A stretch of 55,424 bases of DNA from an uncultured Mucilaginibacter sp. (GTDB lineage: Bacteria; Bacteroidota; Bacteroidia; Sphingobacteriales; Sphingobacteriaceae), in NCBI RefSeq assembly GCF_946481715.1, contig NZ_CAMLOV010000014.1:1-55424 (forward strand), read 5' to 3'. The position numbers and the translations under genes were made by a program. Below the pieces are notes generated by a model, which was given only the letters and a program-made list of their open reading frames with translations, did no database searches and was not told the DNA's origin. This document shows, one piece after another, positions 43,949 through 52,712 of the stretch (positions are counted from its first letter, which is position 1; the number at the start of each line of letters is the position of its first letter).

Positions 43949-44947
43949 ATGGATCAGGTAACAATCAAAAACATTTTTCCGCGATATAAATGGACTCTGG
44001 TTTTTTTACTGGGCTTATCTCACGCGAACATACTGGCGCAAGAAAACACCACCGTAAGCACCGATTCTTCCGTTATCGAAACCAGTTATCACGAAGCCTA
44101 TAATTATATCCTTATACTAAACAACCTTAAAAAGAGCACTAAAAGCTATTACAAAGAGCTTTATTTCGACAGCAGAAAACTTAAAGAAACTGGCACTTTT
44201 TTAGATGGTGAGTATTATAACATCCGTAAAGAATATTGGCCAAGCGGAAAACCTAAATCTATAATCGATTACACCAAGGGCAAAATTCTCTACTACGATA
44301 AAAGAGCTTATCCTTATTTTGGATATCAAAACCAAATAAAATTCAAAGCAGATAGTATTCTTAAAAGAATTTACAGTGAAGACTTTTTTCGGGAACATTT
44401 AGTCTGGGATATTGGGCATTCAACCATATATAGCGACATGTATCCTGGCGATTGGATAGAAAAGTTACCTCATAAACCAAGCAGGTTTTTACTGCGTTAC
44501 CTCGTTATTTACAATAACGCACGTTATCCGGAAATGATATCATTTGAATTGAATTCAGATGGTCAGTTAATAAACAAAGAAAGTGCTATAGGAATTGAAA
44601 GTCCGCCGCCAAATTATCCACGAAATTTTAAATTAACCCCTGAAAAAGCTCTGCTTCTCGCAAAACAAAGGGGGCTCGCCGAAACCCCATTAAATAAAGG
44701 CTACTCAATTTTAGTTAGGGAGATTCAACAACCGGCGCAAAAAGGGCATTTCAATATTTATGTAACTATCAAAACGGGTTCCATTAAAGATATAAATCCA
44801 AAGGGGCGCTCAACCCAAATAGACAAATTTGATGTATATGTATTTAATCCATGGACTGGCGATTTCATTGAAAAGAAAAAAATGAAAAACATAAAAGGTT
44901 GGGAACAAATGAGCGGGAGCAGCACCGGTTTAATATCTGATAACTAA
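43949..44947 (+). CDS. Exported protein of unknown function with MORN-like start
   Basis: A 332-residue protein with a signal peptide at about 14-32 (ending NILAQ) after a basic start. Residues about 65-108 include a MORN-type pattern (FLDGEYYNIRKEYWPSGKPKSIIDYTKGK). The rest has no motif that I recognise; a helical region near 230-245 (LTPEKALLLAKQRGL) recalls PepSY-like modules. The DNA is AT-rich compared with the peptidase gene after it. It ends in a shared terminator and is convergent with the DPP-IV-type peptidase. Confidence 0.65.
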   Translation: MDQVTIKNIFPRYKWTLVFLLGLSHANILAQENTTVSTDSSVIETSYHEAYNYILILNNLKKSTKSYYKELYFDSRKLKETGTFLDGEYYNIRKEYWPSGKPKSIIDYTKGKILYYDKRAYPYFGYQNQIKFKADSILKRIYSEDFFREHLVWDIGHSTIYSDMYPGDWIEKLPHKPSRFLLRYLVIYNNARYPEMISFELNSDGQLINKESAIGIESPPPNYPRNFKLTPEKALLLAKQRGLAETPLNKGYSILVREIQQPAQKGHFNIYVTIKTGSIKDINPKGRSTQIDKFDVYVFNPWTGDFIEKKKMKNIKGWEQMSGSSTGLISDN

Positions 44948-44948
44948 C

Positions 44949-44984
44949 GAAAAACGCGGAGTGCCTTCCGACATTCCGCGTTTC
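44949..44984. terminator. Bidirectional terminator
   Basis: Stem CGAAA(AA)CGCGGA with TCCGCGTTTCG (one bulge), between the convergent exported protein and peptidase genes. Confidence 0.7.
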
Positions 44985-45004
44985 GTAAAGATGTAGTTTC
45001 TTGT

Positions 45005-47161
45005 CTACTTACTTGCCAGCTCCGCCGGTACTGGTTTTTGCAATAAATATTGATAGATAAACCTATTGGTTTCCATAGCCTGATGATCTGCTTTGCTTTT
45101 GTCGCGGAAGCCGTGGCGTTGGCCAGGGTATAGCATAAACTCAAAATGCTTGCCTTCGTCCTGTAGCTTGCTTATCAGTTGGATACTGTTTTGGGCATGC
45201 ACGTTATCGTCCATAGTGCCATGTACAATACGTAAAACACCCTTCAGCTTATCGGTATAAGTTAAAACCGAGCTGCGTTTATACCCATCGGGATTGTTTT
45301 TTGGGGTTCCCATAAAGCGTTCGGTATAGTGCGTATCATACAGGCTCCAGTCCATTACACCGAAGTTGGCAATGCCATGGGTGAAGTAATCGGCGCCGTA
45401 GGTAAGGGCATAAGCGGTAATATAGCCGCCGTAGCTGCCGCCGGTAATGCAAATTTTGGTAGGGTCTACATAGCTAAGAGTATGCAGGTATTTTACCATG
45501 TCGGTATAATCGGCCATTTCCCATTTGCCCAGATCCTTATACATATAGTTTTGCCCTTTCTTTCCAAAATGGCCCGATCCGCGGTGGTCCATGGCAACCT
45601 GTATCATACCCTCTTTGGCCCACCATTGCGCCATGCCGCTAAAGCGCCAGGTATCCATTACCGTACCCGCGTTTGGCCCGCCGTATATGCTGATCATCAC
45701 AGGGTATTTTTTGTTAGGATCGTAGTTGAGCGGCAACATAACGGTCATCGGCAAATCGAAACCATCGGCAGTTTTTACGCGGATAAGCTGGGTGGTGGCC
45801 AGTTCATAATCGCCGTATTCGTCGCCTTTGCTGTTGGCAATCTCTTTTACCAGTTTGCCCTTATTATCGTATACGCCAATTTTTGTTGGTGTGGCTACGT
45901 TAGAGTAGGTATCGGTAAAATAGGTGCCCTGCGGCGACATAGCAACCGTGTGGTTAAACTCGCCGGCGGTTAAGCGTGTTAAACCCTTGCCGTTAAAATT
46001 GGTTTTGTAAAGGTCTACCCTTGCGCTGTTCTCTTTGCGGGCGGTAAAGTAAACCTGTTTGTTTCTCTCGTCGATGTATTTAATATCGGTAACGGTATAA
46101 TCGCCGGTGGTTATATGCGATTTAAGCTTCCCATCCATCCCGTACCAATAAATATGCATCCAGCCGCTTTTATCGCTCATCACTATAAAGCCCTGATTGT
46201 TTTTTAGGAAGTTTATATCCTTAAACCAGCTGATCCAGGTTTTTTGCTTCTCGTCGTAAATCTCCTTTTTTACGCCGGTGGCGGGCGCAACCGCATACAG
46301 TTTAATATTATTTTGGTCGCGGTTCATCCATTGCATCCAAAGCTCGGTACCATCGGGCGACCAGATAGGCGTGCCAAGATAAGTATCATCGTTCTCGTTA
46401 AAATCTGCCCAGGTTATTTTGTTATTCGGCACGTTGTAAAACGCCAGCTTCACTTTGGGGTTAGGGTCGCCCGGCTCGGGGTAGCGGGTAAGCTCGGTAA
46501 AGCCATGCTGCCCTTCGGAATTGTACAGCGGGAACATCGGCACCTGCGTATCGTCAAAATGCATCCAGGCAAGCGTTTTGCTATCCGGCGACCACCAAAA
46601 CGCTTTGTATCGCGATGCCCGGCCCAGAATCTCTTCGTAATAAACCCATGACGCATAGCCGTTGTAAATAACATCGGTACCATCATTGGTAATTTTTGAT
46701 TGCTTGCCGCTGGCGATATCTAAAATGTACAGGTTGCCACCGAAGGTATAAGCCACCTTGCTGTTATCGGGCGATAGGGTTGGGTTTTGCTCCTCATCGG
46801 CTGTTTTGGTGAGGCGGGTTTCGGTACCGTCTACCTGTTTCAGGTAAACATCCTTATCCCGTACGCTTATCGTCATGCTGGTAACGGGCGGGGTGTAGGG
46901 CGTTTCGGTACCGGTAAGTACATCCACCGAAGTGCTTTTGCTGTCGCCGTTGCCTCCACCTCTGCGCCCGGCGGCAGCGGCTTTTATATAGTGGCTATCG
47001 TCGGCCCAGCCGCTTATGGTTGGCAGGGTAGTAATAACCTTATTAGGCTCGCTTTTAAGCATTTGCCCGGTAGTAAGCTGCTTTTTTTGCGCCTGGGCGG
47101 ATAATGCCGAAATAGCCAGCGCAACCAACAGCGCCCGGCGGAAGGGGATAGGTAACATCAT
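45005..47161 (-). CDS. S9 family peptidase (dipeptidyl-peptidase IV type)
   Basis: A 718-residue exported prolyl peptidase: signal peptide 1-24 (ending SAQAQ), an N-terminal beta propeller with DPP-IV features (about 80-440; ISWFKDINFLKNNQGFIVMSDKSGW), and a C-terminal alpha/beta hydrolase with Ser at about 576 (GGSYGGY), Asp at about 651 (GTMDDNVH) and His at about 683 (GQRHGF). It removes X-Pro dipeptides from peptide N-termini in the periplasm. A Met at the second codon could also be the start. The gene stands alone on its strand. Confidence 0.93.
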   Translation of the reverse strand: MMLPIPFRRALLVALAISALSAQAQKKQLTTGQMLKSEPNKVITTLPTISGWADDSHYIKAAAAGRRGGGNGDSKSTSVDVLTGTETPYTPPVTSMTISVRDKDVYLKQVDGTETRLTKTADEEQNPTLSPDNSKVAYTFGGNLYILDIASGKQSKITNDGTDVIYNGYASWVYYEEILGRASRYKAFWWSPDSKTLAWMHFDDTQVPMFPLYNSEGQHGFTELTRYPEPGDPNPKVKLAFYNVPNNKITWADFNENDDTYLGTPIWSPDGTELWMQWMNRDQNNIKLYAVAPATGVKKEIYDEKQKTWISWFKDINFLKNNQGFIVMSDKSGWMHIYWYGMDGKLKSHITTGDYTVTDIKYIDERNKQVYFTARKENSARVDLYKTNFNGKGLTRLTAGEFNHTVAMSPQGTYFTDTYSNVATPTKIGVYDNKGKLVKEIANSKGDEYGDYELATTQLIRVKTADGFDLPMTVMLPLNYDPNKKYPVMISIYGGPNAGTVMDTWRFSGMAQWWAKEGMIQVAMDHRGSGHFGKKGQNYMYKDLGKWEMADYTDMVKYLHTLSYVDPTKICITGGSYGGYITAYALTYGADYFTHGIANFGVMDWSLYDTHYTERFMGTPKNNPDGYKRSSVLTYTDKLKGVLRIVHGTMDDNVHAQNSIQLISKLQDEGKHFEFMLYPGQRHGFRDKSKADHQAMETNRFIYQYLLQKPVPAELASK

Positions 47162-47322
47162 GATAGTAAAAAGTTTAAAGGCTAAAGTTTGTAAAATTCG
47201 GTCGTAAAGCCGTTATGTGTAGTAGGAATTTTACGAAGAGGGGCACTTGCAGCCGTGGCTTCCAAACCAAAAAGCACAAAAGGGAATTTTGTGCTTTTTG
47301 TTATTGCTATTGTAGCGATGGG

Positions 47323-49584
47323 CTATGGCAGGTGGCTTTTCATTTCTTTTTCTTTATCCTTCATCTCTTGCTTCAGCCGTTTCTTCTCTTCTTTTACCTC
47401 TTTTTTGGTGCGGCCGGCAGTATCTACATTGTCAATCTTAAACTTATAATCAGTTTTCATCGCCTCAATCTCCTGCTTGATACGCTTTTTGATCATATCG
47501 TTAGTCTCTTTTATCTTCTCTTCTACCTTGGCTTGCTGCGTGGTGTCTTTTTTGCCGAATAAACGCTGAAAAAAATTGGGCTTCTTTGGCTCTTCATAAA
47601 CCGGTGGCTCTATACCCACGCCTGTGTTTCCATCGTCCTGTTTCAATAAGCTGTCTACCACCGCGGTATCTGCCGGCGCCATTTGCCTCCGCAGGCTTTC
47701 TTTTAACCGTACGCTGTAAAAGCCGTAGGCGTTAGTATCCCGCTGGGTTAAGCCTTTGCCCGCCATCAGGCGGCCAATCAAATTAAAATACCCGTGTAAA
47801 CCCGGCCGCAAGCTGCCGTCCGGCTGAAACGCATACAACCCGGCCTTTGGGTTTGGCACAATGCTGGCCAGGAAAATACTCTCGCCAAGCGTAAGCTCTG
47901 ATGGCGATTTGCCAAAGTAATAATGCGAAGCTTCGCCGATTCCGTAAATATTGCGCCCCCACTCAATAATGTTAAAGTATACTTCAAGCATACGGTTTTT
48001 GCTCATCAGGCGCGTATTTTCTATTATCCAAACAATCAATATCTCCTCAATTTTGCGCGACAAGGTTTTGCTGCGCACCAAAAATGCGTTTTTGATAAGC
48101 TGCATGGATATGGTACTGCCGCCCCGGGTAAATTTTTTGGTTTTAAAATCGGTAGCTAAAGATTTTCGGATAGATTCGTCTACAAAACCCTTGTTGCGGT
48201 AAAAAGAGGGGTCTTCTGCGGTCATAACCGCATTGCGTACATCGGGGGCTATATCCTCTAAGCGTGTAAACTCCGGGTTTTCGGGGCCAATGGTATGGGG
48301 CGACATCGGCTTACCATATTCATAGGGCGTATATACAAAGGTTTTGTTGAGCTTGTTGAAATCGGTTTTGCCGAATTTTACAATACGGAAGCCCTGGTTA
48401 TCCAACCTCGAATCGAATTGCAGGTCATCAATATGCGCCGAATTCATATAAAAATTCAGGTTGTACTTTAACTTGCCGGCCACTTGCATCCCCTCCAGCG
48501 ATTCGAACATCCCGGTAGGGAACGAATCGAACACATCCTGGGCATTTACCCAGTCGGTATGTATCTTCATCTCATATATCTTCACCGGGTTAAGCGTATA
48601 TTTTAAGTATGGATTAGCCGTGAGTTTCTTGAGGTGGATTACCGAAGAACTATCCAGCGATACATAATTAGAGCCAACAAAAATGTTTGCATCTATAGCG
48701 CCATTGGGTACAATAATATCTTTGGTTGAGAGTCCCGCATGGTTTAACAAAAGGTTGCGCACTGCGCAATAGGTAAATATCTGCGTTTCGCCATCGCTGT
48801 TTTCTACCCTGGTTAGTTTGGTAGTCAGCGTATCGAAGTTTAGTTTTACTTTGAACTTCTTTTCAATAATAGGCAACTCTACCTTTTTGCCATCGGCATA
48901 CAGGCGTACGTCTATATCCTTATCTGACGGGTGCATTTTGCCATCAAAATGCCAGGTAGAAACCGCAATACCATCGTTCACCAAAATGGTTGATGCCAAT
49001 TTGCCATCATTAATAATGGCAGATTTTGCCAGCATGGCAATCTGCGTACTATCATCTGCTCCCGTAATAAGGAAATTATTAAGCGACAGGTTATCGGGTA
49101 TTTTGTATAATACTTCTTTAATAAGATTGTCTGATAATTCTGCCAAATCAACCTTGTGTGTGGTTTGGGTGCTGTCCTTTTTCTTTTTAAACAGGAAATC
49201 GAAATTTTTAACGCCGTGCTTGCTGCTGAGGTTGAGGTGCCCATTTTGTAATACTACGTCGCCCAGCTTAATGGTGCCGAAAATGAGCGGGAATAATTTA
49301 ACGCTTACGCTGAACTTTTTGACCGACAAGAGGCTATCGCGCTGGTAAGGCACTACAGATATATCGCTGAAAGCAACGGTTGCCAACCCCGTAAACGTGG
49401 CCGACCCTATTTTTACATCTAAATTATAATCCCTTTTGGCTTTAGCTTTAGCTTTGCTGATAGCAGTTTGAAGTATAGCTTCCCGCTTGGAGTAGGCAAT
49501 AATGCCACCAATAAGAAGAAAAACCACTAAAACAGCAACAACAATACCTGCAATACGAATATATTTAGGGTGGATACGGCGCAT
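47323..49584 (-). CDS. AsmA-like / GT51 transglycosylase fusion
   Basis: A 753-residue inner-membrane protein. Residues 9-30 are a membrane anchor. Residues about 40-340 are an AsmA/TamB-like beta region (VKIGSATFTGLATVAFSDISV... GTIKLGDVVLQNGHLNL). Residues about 415-600 are a GT51 peptidoglycan glycosyltransferase with catalytic Glu457 (AEDPSFYRNKGF), RGGSTISMQLIKN, and EWGRNIYGI with Glu541. No transpeptidase domain follows; the C-terminus is a charged coiled coil (about 670-753). It is thus a monofunctional transglycosylase polymerising lipid II, with an unusual N-terminal part that may handle the lipid. A TAGTTTTG box lies 16 bases upstream. Confidence 0.88.
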   Translation of the reverse strand: MRRIHPKYIRIAGIVVAVLVVFLLIGGIIAYSKREAILQTAISKAKAKAKRDYNLDVKIGSATFTGLATVAFSDISVVPYQRDSLLSVKKFSVSVKLFPLIFGTIKLGDVVLQNGHLNLSSKHGVKNFDFLFKKKKDSTQTTHKVDLAELSDNLIKEVLYKIPDNLSLNNFLITGADDSTQIAMLAKSAIINDGKLASTILVNDGIAVSTWHFDGKMHPSDKDIDVRLYADGKKVELPIIEKKFKVKLNFDTLTTKLTRVENSDGETQIFTYCAVRNLLLNHAGLSTKDIIVPNGAIDANIFVGSNYVSLDSSSVIHLKKLTANPYLKYTLNPVKIYEMKIHTDWVNAQDVFDSFPTGMFESLEGMQVAGKLKYNLNFYMNSAHIDDLQFDSRLDNQGFRIVKFGKTDFNKLNKTFVYTPYEYGKPMSPHTIGPENPEFTRLEDIAPDVRNAVMTAEDPSFYRNKGFVDESIRKSLATDFKTKKFTRGGSTISMQLIKNAFLVRSKTLSRKIEEILIVWIIENTRLMSKNRMLEVYFNIIEWGRNIYGIGEASHYYFGKSPSELTLGESIFLASIVPNPKAGLYAFQPDGSLRPGLHGYFNLIGRLMAGKGLTQRDTNAYGFYSVRLKESLRRQMAPADTAVVDSLLKQDDGNTGVGIEPPVYEEPKKPNFFQRLFGKKDTTQQAKVEEKIKETNDMIKKRIKQEIEAMKTDYKFKIDNVDTAGRTKKEVKEEKKRLKQEMKDKEKEMKSHLP

Positions 49585-49600
49585 TTGAGAAATTTTATTT

Positions 49601-49608
49601 CAAAACTA
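49601..49608 (-). promoter_or_regulatory. -7 promoter box TAGTTTTG (GT51 fusion)
   Basis: TAnnTTTG match on the minus strand 16 bases before the ATG at 49584. Confidence 0.6.
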
Positions 49609-49685
49609 AACTAAATATAATGCGCTGCAACGCTTAGTTACAGCAAATTGTTTTTCTTAGAAACGCTTAGCACTCCCCGTTTTCG

Positions 49686-49693
49686 TATTTTTG
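49686..49693 (+). promoter_or_regulatory. -7 promoter box TATTTTTG (mrp)
   Basis: TAnnTTTG match 14 bases before ATG 49708; it also argues against the earlier in-frame start at 49648. Confidence 0.6.
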
Positions 49694-49707
49694 TACATCA
49701 ATTAAAT

Positions 49708-50811
49708 ATGGAAATTACCCAACAACAAGTATTACAAGCCCTTAGCAATGTAGAGGAGCCGGACTTAAAAAAAGACCTGGTTACCTTAAACATGATACAG
49801 GATATTGTTATAAACGGCAATAAATTAAGCTTTTCGGTAATATTAACCACCCCGGCCTGCCCTTTAAAAGCGCTGATAGAGAACGCTTGCCGCAACGCTA
49901 TTAAGCATTTTATTAGCAAGGATATAGAGGTGAGCGTTAACATGACATCGCGGGTAACGTCGCAAAAGAACACCGGTGTACCCGGGGTTAAAAACATTAT
50001 AGCTGTAGCATCGGGCAAAGGGGGCGTGGGCAAATCTACCGTATCGGTAAACCTGGCGCTGGCGCTGGCAAAAACGGGTGCGAGCGTAGGGCTGATAGAT
50101 GCCGATATTTATGGCCCGTCTATCCCCATTATGTTCGGGCTGGAAGGCGCAAGGCCATTGGCGAGCAATGTAAATGGCAAAACCCGTATAGAGCCAATAG
50201 AAAAATATGGCATTAAGCTTTTGTCGATAGGTTTCTTTACCGACCCAAACCAACCTGTGCCATGGCGCGGGCCGATGGTATCAACCGCGGTAAAGCAATT
50301 ATTTAACGATGCCGACTGGGGCGAACTGGACTACCTGGTGATAGACCTGCCGCCGGGTACCGGCGATATACACATCACGGTTACACAAAGCTTCCCGGTT
50401 ACGGGGGCGGTAATTGTAACCACGCCGCAGAATGTGGCGTTGGCGGATGCTAAGAAAGGGATTGGCATGTTTATGATGAATGCCATTAACGTGCCTATAC
50501 TGGGTATTGTAGAGAACATGAGCTATTTTACCCCGGCAGAGCTGCCCGAAAACAAGTATTACATTTTTGGCAAAGGCGGCGGGCAAAAACTTGCACAAAC
50601 GCTTGATGTACCATTTTTGGGCGAAATTCCGTTAATAAAAGGTATAAGTGACAGCGGCGATGCGGGGCGCCCCATTGTGCTGGAAGAAGAGGGCGGCATG
50701 AGCCTTGCCTTTATGGAAATGGCGCGCAGGGTGGCGCAACAGGTATCAATTGCAAATGCGGTAAAAGGTGCCAGCCCCACCCAACCCTCCCCGGAAGGGA
50801 GGGCTTTTTAA
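49708..50811 (+). CDS. mrp: Mrp/ApbC family iron-sulfur carrier ATPase
   Basis: A 367-residue Fe-S cluster carrier. An N-terminal MIP18/DUF59 domain (about 1-85) is followed by a P-loop ATPase of the Mrp type with VASGKGGVGKSTVSVNLALALAKTG (deviant Walker A, about 100-124), LIDADIYGPSIP, YLVIDLPPGTGD and, near 275, ENMSYF; the usual C-x-x-C of some Mrp proteins is not present after it. ATG 49708 is chosen over 49648 because of the promoter and the conserved MEITQ start. The last 14 residues (GASPTQPSPEGRAF) are encoded by the palindromic repeat at 50771-50848. A NifU-domain gene follows, consistent with Fe-S transfer. Confidence 0.92.
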   Translation: MEITQQQVLQALSNVEEPDLKKDLVTLNMIQDIVINGNKLSFSVILTTPACPLKALIENACRNAIKHFISKDIEVSVNMTSRVTSQKNTGVPGVKNIIAVASGKGGVGKSTVSVNLALALAKTGASVGLIDADIYGPSIPIMFGLEGARPLASNVNGKTRIEPIEKYGIKLLSIGFFTDPNQPVPWRGPMVSTAVKQLFNDADWGELDYLVIDLPPGTGDIHITVTQSFPVTGAVIVTTPQNVALADAKKGIGMFMMNAINVPILGIVENMSYFTPAELPENKYYIFGKGGGQKLAQTLDVPFLGEIPLIKGISDSGDAGRPIVLEEEGGMSLAFMEMARRVAQQVSIANAVKGASPTQPSPEGRAF

Positions 50812-50848
50812 AAATCTCCCCTACCGGGGGAGATTTAGAGGGGGCTGG
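50771..50848. repeat. REP-like palindrome covering the mrp stop codon
   Basis: Outer arms CCAGCCCC and GGGGCTGG (50771-50778 and 50841-50848) enclose two hairpins, CCCTCC...GGAGGG (50785-50803) and TCTCCCC...GGGGGAGA (50815-50833). The same type of element (CCCCTCTAAATCTCCCC) is a dispersed repeat in Bacteroidota. It provides the mrp 3' end and stop codon and may end its transcript. Confidence 0.75.
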
Positions 50849-50911
50849 ACGGATGCTGGCTGTTGCATATTGAAATATAATTAATAACTTTACGTATATA
50901 AATTAGTAAAA

Positions 50912-51190
50912 ATGAGTTTAATAGATCAGGTAGAAGCTGCGTTGGATACTATCCGCCCGTATTTGGAGGCAGATGGCGGCAATGTTTCTGTGGAAGAGAT
51001 AACGCCTGAAAATGTTGTTAAGTTAAAGTTGCTGGGTTCTTGCGGATCGTGCCCGATGAGTATCATGACGCTGAAGGCCGGTATTGAGCAAGCCATTAAA
51101 AAAGCCGTGCCCGAAATAACTGCTGTAGAGGCAGTAAACCTAACCGATATTGATGACCCTCATGCGGTGCTTCCCGAGAATTTGAGATAG
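50912..51190 (+). CDS. NifU C-terminal domain protein
   Basis: A 92-residue protein consisting only of a NifU C-terminal domain, an Fe-S scaffold or carrier: LDTIRPYLEADGGNVSVEEI near the start, then the cluster-binding LLGSCGSCPMS (CxxC, about 41-51), and a final IDDPHAVLPENLR. Together with Mrp it probably completes or transfers Fe-S clusters to proteins such as NadA. It lies 100 bases after mrp, separated by the palindrome. Confidence 0.92.
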   Translation: MSLIDQVEAALDTIRPYLEADGGNVSVEEITPENVVKLKLLGSCGSCPMSIMTLKAGIEQAIKKAVPEITAVEAVNLTDIDDPHAVLPENLR

Positions 51191-51301
51191 TGTTAAGAAT
51201 TGTTAAATTGCAGTCCGGATTAAAGGAATAGCGTATTTTTACCCGCCCGTTTTAAAAACATTATAAAGCAGGAACAGTATTTATAAGTACGGATATAATA
51301 A

Positions 51302-51925
51302 ATGAAGAAGTTAATAGGCATATTGTTGTTGTTTGTATCGCTTTCGGCATTTGCCCAAAAGGAGAAACCTTTGGTGCAGTTTACCGGCGTTATTTACAAT
51401 GCCGATAGCGCCAATGTTGTAGTGCCTTACGTAAGCATCAGCAATAAAAGTTACCATAACGCGGCGGTTATATCTAATTACGCCGGCTATTTTTCTTTTG
51501 TGGTACACGAGCAGGATACCATTAGCTTTACCGCGGTAGGTTATGCCCCGCTTACGGTTGTTGTGCCGGCAAACCTGGCCAATAAAAGCTACACCGCGCA
51601 AATAAAAATAAAACCGCAGATCATCAATCTGCCGGTAGCCCGGGTGTTCCCGTGGGCTACAACAGATGAGTTCCGCAGGGATTTTGTTACCGCCAAATTA
51701 GCAGACGACGACCTGGAGATAGCCCGTAAAAACATCAGCCGTGCATCGTTAGCGGCGTTAACTACCTCGCTCCCGCGCGATGGGCAGGAGATACAGGCCG
51801 CAAACGCCGGGCAAATGCACACCAACATCGTCAACTCCCACTCTATTACCAACCCGTTGCTTAACCCGCTTGCCTGGGGCAGCCTCATAAAATCCATTAC
51901 GGATGGAGATAAGAAGGGGAATTAA
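51302..51925 (+). CDS. Exported carboxypeptidase-regulatory-like protein
   Basis: A 207-residue exported protein: signal peptide 1-18 (ending SAFAQ), then a CarboxypepD_reg-like beta domain (about 25-105; FTGVIYNADSANVVVPYVSISNKSYHN... GYFSFVVHEQDTISFTAVGYAPLTVVV) and a helical tail (about 110-207) that contains LARKNISRASL-like charged residues. It resembles the protein at 28513 in layout but is not a close copy. No lipobox. A 37-base inverted repeat begins directly after its stop. Confidence 0.8.
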   Translation: MKKLIGILLLFVSLSAFAQKEKPLVQFTGVIYNADSANVVVPYVSISNKSYHNAAVISNYAGYFSFVVHEQDTISFTAVGYAPLTVVVPANLANKSYTAQIKIKPQIINLPVARVFPWATTDEFRRDFVTAKLADDDLEIARKNISRASLAALTTSLPRDGQEIQAANAGQMHTNIVNSHSITNPLLNPLAWGSLIKSITDGDKKGN

Positions 51926-52118
51926 GTAAGAAGAGTCAAGAGATAAGAATCAAGAGACAAGACAGGATAAAAGAGAGTCAAGAGGTAAGAATCAAGAGAC
52001 AAGACAGGAATTATTGTACTGGATGCTTCTAAATAAAGAGAGCCGCGATGTTTACATCGCGGCTCTCTTTATACTTTTTTATCTTGTCTCTTGATTCTTA
52101 TCTCTTGACTCTTCTTAC
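51926..52118. repeat. 37-base inverted repeat filling the gap between two convergent genes
   Basis: Arms 51926-51962 and 52082-52118 are exact reverse complements; the left arm begins immediately after the stop codon of the exported protein gene and the right arm ends immediately before the stop codon of def. The unit contains AAGAGTCAAGAGATAAG and AATCAAGAGACAAGA. A partial direct copy of the left arm lies at about 51972-52007. The terminator hairpin at 52035-52070 sits in the loop. Confidence 0.85.
52035..52070. terminator. Strong bidirectional terminator
   Basis: A 16-base perfect stem (AAAGAGAGCCGCGATG with its complement) around a four-base loop TTTA, with A and T tracts on both sides, between convergent genes. 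Confidence 0.85.
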
Positions 52119-52691
52119 TTACCGTCCCTTCTTTGCATCCGGGAATTTCATGCGGTAATCTACATCTACGGCTCCTTTAGAAATATCGTTCAATTTTTTC
52201 TCTATCAGGCGTTTGCGCAGTGGGCTTAGTTTATCGGTAAACAGCTTGCCTTCTATATGGTCGTACTCGTGTTGTATAACACGGGCTGCCATGCCTTTAA
52301 AGGTTTCTTCGTGGTGTTTCCAATTCTCGTCGTAGTAACTCATGCGGATAACCGGCTTGCGCGATACGTCTTCGCGGATATCGGGAATGCTTAAACAGCC
52401 TTCGTTAAAAGACCATTCGGTACCGGTTTCTTCCAGTATACAGGCGTTAATAAAAGCTTTTTTAAACCCTGCTAACTCCGGCTCCTCATCATCAAAGGGC
52501 GATACATCCACCACAAACAAACGCATGCTGAGGCCTACCTGCGGGGCGGCCAGCCCAACGCCACGTGCACCATACATGGTTTCGTACATATTGCCGATCA
52601 GTTCTTTTATATGTGGGTACTCATCCGGTTCGATAGATGGGGCTTTACGCCTCAAAACCGGGTCGCCGTATGCTACAATAGGGTATTTCAT
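52119..52691 (-). CDS. def: Peptide deformylase
   Basis: A 190-residue metallohydrolase that removes the formyl group from the N-terminal methionine of new proteins. All three motifs are present: GVGLAAPQVGL (about 41-51), EGCLSIPD (about 97-104; metal Cys) and QHEYDHIEG (about 138-146; metal His pair and catalytic Glu). A TATTTTTG box ends four bases before the ATG, so the mRNA is probably leaderless. It is convergent with the exported protein gene. Confidence 0.97.
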   Translation of the reverse strand: MKYPIVAYGDPVLRRKAPSIEPDEYPHIKELIGNMYETMYGARGVGLAAPQVGLSMRLFVVDVSPFDDEEPELAGFKKAFINACILEETGTEWSFNEGCLSIPDIREDVSRKPVIRMSYYDENWKHHEETFKGMAARVIQHEYDHIEGKLFTDKLSPLRKRLIEKKLNDISKGAVDVDYRMKFPDAKKGR

Positions 52692-52695
52692 TTTG

Positions 52696-52703
52696 CAAAA
52701 ATA
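52696..52703 (-). promoter_or_regulatory. -7 promoter box TATTTTTG (def)
   Basis: Exact TAnnTTTG match on the minus strand ending four bases before the def ATG. Confidence 0.6.
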
Positions 52704-52712
52704 AGGGATTTA

